Source: Actinomycetota bacterium
GTDB lineage: Bacteria; Actinomycetota; Thermoleophilia; Gaiellales; Gaiellaceae
DNA: 7,939 bases
Assembly: GCA_019236545.1 (NCBI GenBank)
Contig: JAFAIV010000106.1
Span: 1-7,939 of the forward strand
Direction of reading: 5' to 3'
The position numbers and the translations under genes are program-made. Positions 5,549-7,939 of the stretch are shown one piece after another (within the stretch, counting starts at the first letter, position 1; every line of letters begins with the position of its first letter). The notes under the pieces are model-generated. The model was not told the DNA's origin. It made no database searches and saw nothing but the letters and a program-made list of their open reading frames with translations.

Positions 5549-6646
5549 TTGGCGACCACCGGCACAGAGGAATTCACCCTCGACACAGCTGCGGAGCTCG
5601 CCGCCGAAGAGGGCGGCGGGGCCGCGATCCAGGGCCGGAGCCCCTGGGTCCTCGCCGCGCGGCGGCTGCGCCGCAACTACGTGGCGCTCGCCTTCCTCGC
5701 GCTCTTCCTGCTGATCGTCGTCTGCTGCCTGCTCGCCCCGGTCTACTCGAGCCACATCTCGGGGGTCGGGCCGAACGACACGAACATCAACGGGACGATC
5801 GTCGTCAACGGCCAGAAGCTCGACGTCGTCTCGAACGGCGGGATCACCACCCTCGGCAATGGCCAGGTGAAGGTCGTGCCGGCCGGGGTCCCGATCGGGC
5901 CGCAGTGGTTCAACGCCGGCGGCAAGTACGTCCTCGGCGCCGACAACCTCGGCCGCGATCTGGCGACGCGCATCCTCTACGGCGGCGAGAACTCGCTCCA
6001 GATCGGCCTCGCCTCCGCCGCGATCACGACGCTGCTCTCGATCGTCTTCGCGCTGCTCGCCGGCTACTACGGCGGCGTCGTCGACTGGATCATCACGCGC
6101 TTCTTCGACCTGATCTGGGCGTTCCCGGTGATCCTGCTCGGGATCGCGCTCGGCACGGCGCTCTCGATCAACGGCTTCCACCACTTCGGGCTCGACGTCT
6201 CCGGCTCGAGCCTCTGGATCCCGACCGCCGTCATCTCGTACGTCTACATCCCGTACATCGGGCGGCCGCTGCGCGGGCAGGTGCTCGCGCTGCGCGAGAA
6301 GGAGTTCATCGAGGCGGCCGTCGCGCAGGGCGCGAGCTCGGCGCGGATCATGGTCTCGGAGATCCTCCCGAACCTCGCGTCGTCGATCCTCGTGCTCTTC
6401 ACGCTGATCGTCGCGAACACGATCCTGACCGAGGCGGCGCTGTCCTTCCTCGGCGCCGGTGTCCAGCCGCCCAACCCGTCCTGGGGCACGCTGATCTCCG
6501 ACGGCGAGTCCGACATCGTCACCGCGCCCTGGTGGAGCATCGCGCCGGGCGTCGCGATCGTCCTGACCGTCCTCTCGCTGAACGTCTTCGGCGACGGCCT
6601 CCGCGATGCCCTCGACCCGCGGGCGAAGGTCCGCATCGAGCACTGA
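5549..6646 (+). CDS. Peptide ABC transporter permease, DppC/OppC type
   Basis: This 365-residue inner-membrane protein is one half of the translocation pore. A 44-residue cytoplasmic N-terminus precedes the first membrane helix (about 45-66), as in the OppC_N domain. The family motif GADNLGRDLATR is at 130-141. The BPD_transp_1 domain follows, with several hydrophobic helices and the EAA loop EAAVAQG...ILP at about 255-274, which docks on the ATPase. The external loop between helix 1 and the GADNLGRD motif (about 67-129) is some 35-40 residues longer than usual. It is rich in Gly, Asn and Val, like short beta strands, and together with the long N-terminus explains a length above the usual 300 or so. 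The start is TTG at 5549, the only usable in-frame start before the first helix, with GAGG four bases upstream. Its stop overlaps the next start (TGATG). Family assignment is firm; the substrate is not. Confidence 0.93.
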   Translation: MATTGTEEFTLDTAAELAAEEGGGAAIQGRSPWVLAARRLRRNYVALAFLALFLLIVVCCLLAPVYSSHISGVGPNDTNINGTIVVNGQKLDVVSNGGITTLGNGQVKVVPAGVPIGPQWFNAGGKYVLGADNLGRDLATRILYGGENSLQIGLASAAITTLLSIVFALLAGYYGGVVDWIITRFFDLIWAFPVILLGIALGTALSINGFHHFGLDVSGSSLWIPTAVISYVYIPYIGRPLRGQVLALREKEFIEAAVAQGASSARIMVSEILPNLASSILVLFTLIVANTILTEAALSFLGAGVQPPNPSWGTLISDGESDIVTAPWWSIAPGVAIVLTVLSLNVFGDGLRDALDPRAKVRIEH

Positions 6647-7593
6647 TGGCGGCCTTCCTCTTCCGCCGCGTGCTGGGAATGATCCTCGTCCTCGCGGTCG
6701 TCAGCTTCATCGTCTACCTCGTCTTCATCGTCATCCCGGGCGGCGACCCGGCGATCCGGATCGCGGGGCGGACGGCGACGCAGGCGAACATCTTCTCGAT
6801 CCGCCACAAGCTCGGCCTCGACCAGCCGTTCTACGTCCAGTGGTACGACATGGTGAAGGCGCTCTTCACCGGGACGCTCGTCTCGTACAGCGACCAGACG
6901 AACGTCGTCAGCCAGATCTGGCAGGGCCTGCCGGTGACGCTCTCGCTCTCGATCGGCGCCGGGATCATCTGGCTCGGCTTCGGCGTCCTCGTCGGCGTGA
7001 TCGCGGCCGTCACCGCCGGGAAGGTCTCCGACCGCCTGATCACGGTGCTCGCCCTGATCGGCGTCTCGATGCCGGTGTTCTGGCTCGGGATCCTGTTGCG
7101 ATACGCGCTCGCGGAGCAGAACTCGTGGTTCCCGGACGGCGGCTACGTGCCGCTGACCCAGAACCCGGCGCAGTGGTTCTACCACCTGATCCTGCCGTGG
7201 CTGACGCTCGCTGTCCTGTTCATCGGCTTCTACGGCCGCGTGCTGCGCTCGAACGTCCTCGACACGATCAACGAGGACTACGTGCGCACCGCGAAGGCGA
7301 AGGGCCTCTCGCCGCGGCGGATCCTCGTGCGCCACGTCCTGCGCACGTCGCTGATCCCGATCGTGACGCTCTTCGGGCTCGACTTCGCTGCCGTCCTCGG
7401 CGGCGGCGCCATCCTGACGGAGACGGTCTACGACCTGCACGGCGTCGGCTTCTACGCGCGGACGGCGATCGGGAATCTCGATCTCCCGCCGCTGATGGGC
7501 GTAACGCTTTACGGTGCGTTGTTCATCGTGCTCTTCTCGACCCTGGTGGACGTCGCGTACGCGTATCTCGACCCGCGGATCCGGCCGGCCTGA
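6646..7593 (+). CDS. Peptide ABC transporter permease, DppB/OppB type
   Basis: This 315-residue inner-membrane protein should pair with the preceding permease to form the channel. It has the classic DppB start: FLFRRVLGMI leading into a first helix at about 9-30, then PGGDP at 31-35. LGLDQPFYVQW and an FTG segment follow, as in the family's external domain. The remaining helices carry the EAA-type loop EDYVRTAKAKGLSPRRI, starting at residue 210. It ends with YAYLDPRIR, the usual C-terminus of the family, and its length is normal. ATG at 6646 shares its A with the TGA of the upstream gene, so translation is probably coupled and no strong ribosome site is needed. The order permease C before permease B is the reverse of the E. 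coli dppABCDF layout. Confidence 0.95.
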   Translation: MAAFLFRRVLGMILVLAVVSFIVYLVFIVIPGGDPAIRIAGRTATQANIFSIRHKLGLDQPFYVQWYDMVKALFTGTLVSYSDQTNVVSQIWQGLPVTLSLSIGAGIIWLGFGVLVGVIAAVTAGKVSDRLITVLALIGVSMPVFWLGILLRYALAEQNSWFPDGGYVPLTQNPAQWFYHLILPWLTLAVLFIGFYGRVLRSNVLDTINEDYVRTAKAKGLSPRRILVRHVLRTSLIPIVTLFGLDFAAVLGGGAILTETVYDLHGVGFYARTAIGNLDLPPLMGVTLYGALFIVLFSTLVDVAYAYLDPRIRPA

Positions 7594-7939
7594 TGGCTGA
7601 GCGGCTCCTCGAGGTCACCGACCTCAAGGTCGACTTCGCCACGGAGGACGGCGTCGTCCACGCGGTCGACGGCGTCTCGTTCGAGCTCGAGCGCGGCAAG
7701 GTGCTCGGCATCGTCGGCGAGTCGGGCTCGGGGAAGAGCGTCACCTCGATGACGATCATGGGCCTGACCCGCGGCGTGAACGCGCGCTTCGGCGGCCAGA
7801 TCCTCTACAAGGGCCACGACCTGCTCAAGGCGTCCGAGGCCGAGATGCAGAAGTACCGCGGCAACGAGATCGGGATGATCTTCCAGGACCCGATGACCTC
7901 GCTGAACCCGGTCTACAAGATCGGCGACCAGATCATCGA
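7593..7939 (+). CDS. Peptide ABC transporter ATP-binding protein, DppD/OppD type (3' end outside window)
   Basis: This is the first 115 codons of an ATPase that should power the transporter on the cytoplasmic face of the membrane. It starts with MAERLLEVTDLKVDF and the aromatic/His region common to DppD proteins (EDGVVHAVDGVSF). The Walker A motif GESGSGKS is at residues 42-49, and the Q-loop FQDPMTSLNP is at 97-106 with Gln98. The Walker B, ABC signature and C-terminal oligopeptide-transporter region fall outside the window; the gene is cut only by the window edge. ATG 7593 overlaps the upstream TGA by one base, as between the two permeases. FQDPMTSLNP and the text before Walker A suit the D-type subunit, and a DppF/OppF partner may follow. 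Confidence 0.94.
   Translation, partial: MAERLLEVTDLKVDFATEDGVVHAVDGVSFELERGKVLGIVGESGSGKSVTSMTIMGLTRGVNARFGGQILYKGHDLLKASEAEMQKYRGNEIGMIFQDPMTSLNPVYKIGDQII

Noticed and set aside
3661..5676. 671-codon minus-strand open frame opposite the second binding-protein gene
   Set aside because: It is rich in Arg, Val, Leu and Asp from reverse-reading GC-rich codons and has no domain; the plus strand carries a clear lipoprotein.
5905..6645. Upstream extension of the DppB-type permease to 5905
   Set aside because: The extension is an Arg/Leu-rich shadow of the preceding permease; ATG 6646 gives the normal family N-terminus.
5246..7440. Long minus-strand open frames opposite both permeases
   Set aside because: They are Arg/Asp/Glu-rich shadows without motifs; the plus strand has complete, motif-bearing permeases.

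Overview
The window is very GC-rich and gene-dense, with start-overlapping genes, lipobox lipoproteins and leaderless-looking promoters. A three-domain exonuclease/GIY-YIG/UVR protein also points to a high-GC actinobacterium, possibly a deep-branching class such as Thermoleophilia. The phylum call is fairly safe; the class is a guess. No rRNA, tRNA, CRISPR array, IS element or integrase was seen. No gap between genes exceeds about 75 bases.

Layout. On the minus strand, positions 1399 down to 1 (continuing beyond the left edge) encode a DNA-repair protein that joins a DnaQ-type DEDDh 3'-5' exonuclease, a UvrC-like GIY-YIG nuclease and a UVR motif. On the plus strand, from 1398 to the right edge, six genes form an apparent operon. 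In order they are a small SH3b-NlpC/P60 cysteine peptidase (1398-1997), two paralogous peptide-binding lipoproteins of SBP family 5 (2009-3688 and 3763-5481), a DppC/OppC-type permease (5549-6646), a DppB/OppB-type permease (6646-7593) and the start of a DppD/OppD-type ATPase (7593 to the edge). The last three overlap by one base each (TGATG), so they are probably translationally coupled.

The most interesting spot is the divergent junction at 1385-1435. The two start codons share the tetramer CATG (1397-1400). Each has a TANNNT -10 hexamer exactly 7 bases upstream, the spacing expected for leaderless transcripts. The minus-strand promoter also has a TTGGCA -35 and a 17-bp spacer. That spacer is filled by an inverted repeat (AGCGAAC-ATAC-GTTCGCT, 1413-1430) containing a perfect match to the Gram-positive LexA/SOS box CGAACRNRYGTTCG. 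The repair gene is therefore predicted to be SOS-induced from a leaderless promoter lying inside the first codons of the neighbouring peptidase gene.

How the genes may work together. The transporter would capture peptides with two surface lipoproteins and import them through the DppB/DppC channel powered by ATPases. The NlpC/P60 protein has no signal peptide and resembles cytosolic gamma-D-glutamyl-L-diamino-acid endopeptidases (YkfC/AvPCP type). The cassette could therefore serve recycling of murein peptides, as in the Bacillus dpp-ykf arrangement; this is inference. A perfect 12-bp hairpin after the second binding-protein gene probably sets the ratio of binding protein to membrane components. 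The two binding proteins show a striking arginine/lysine reversal.
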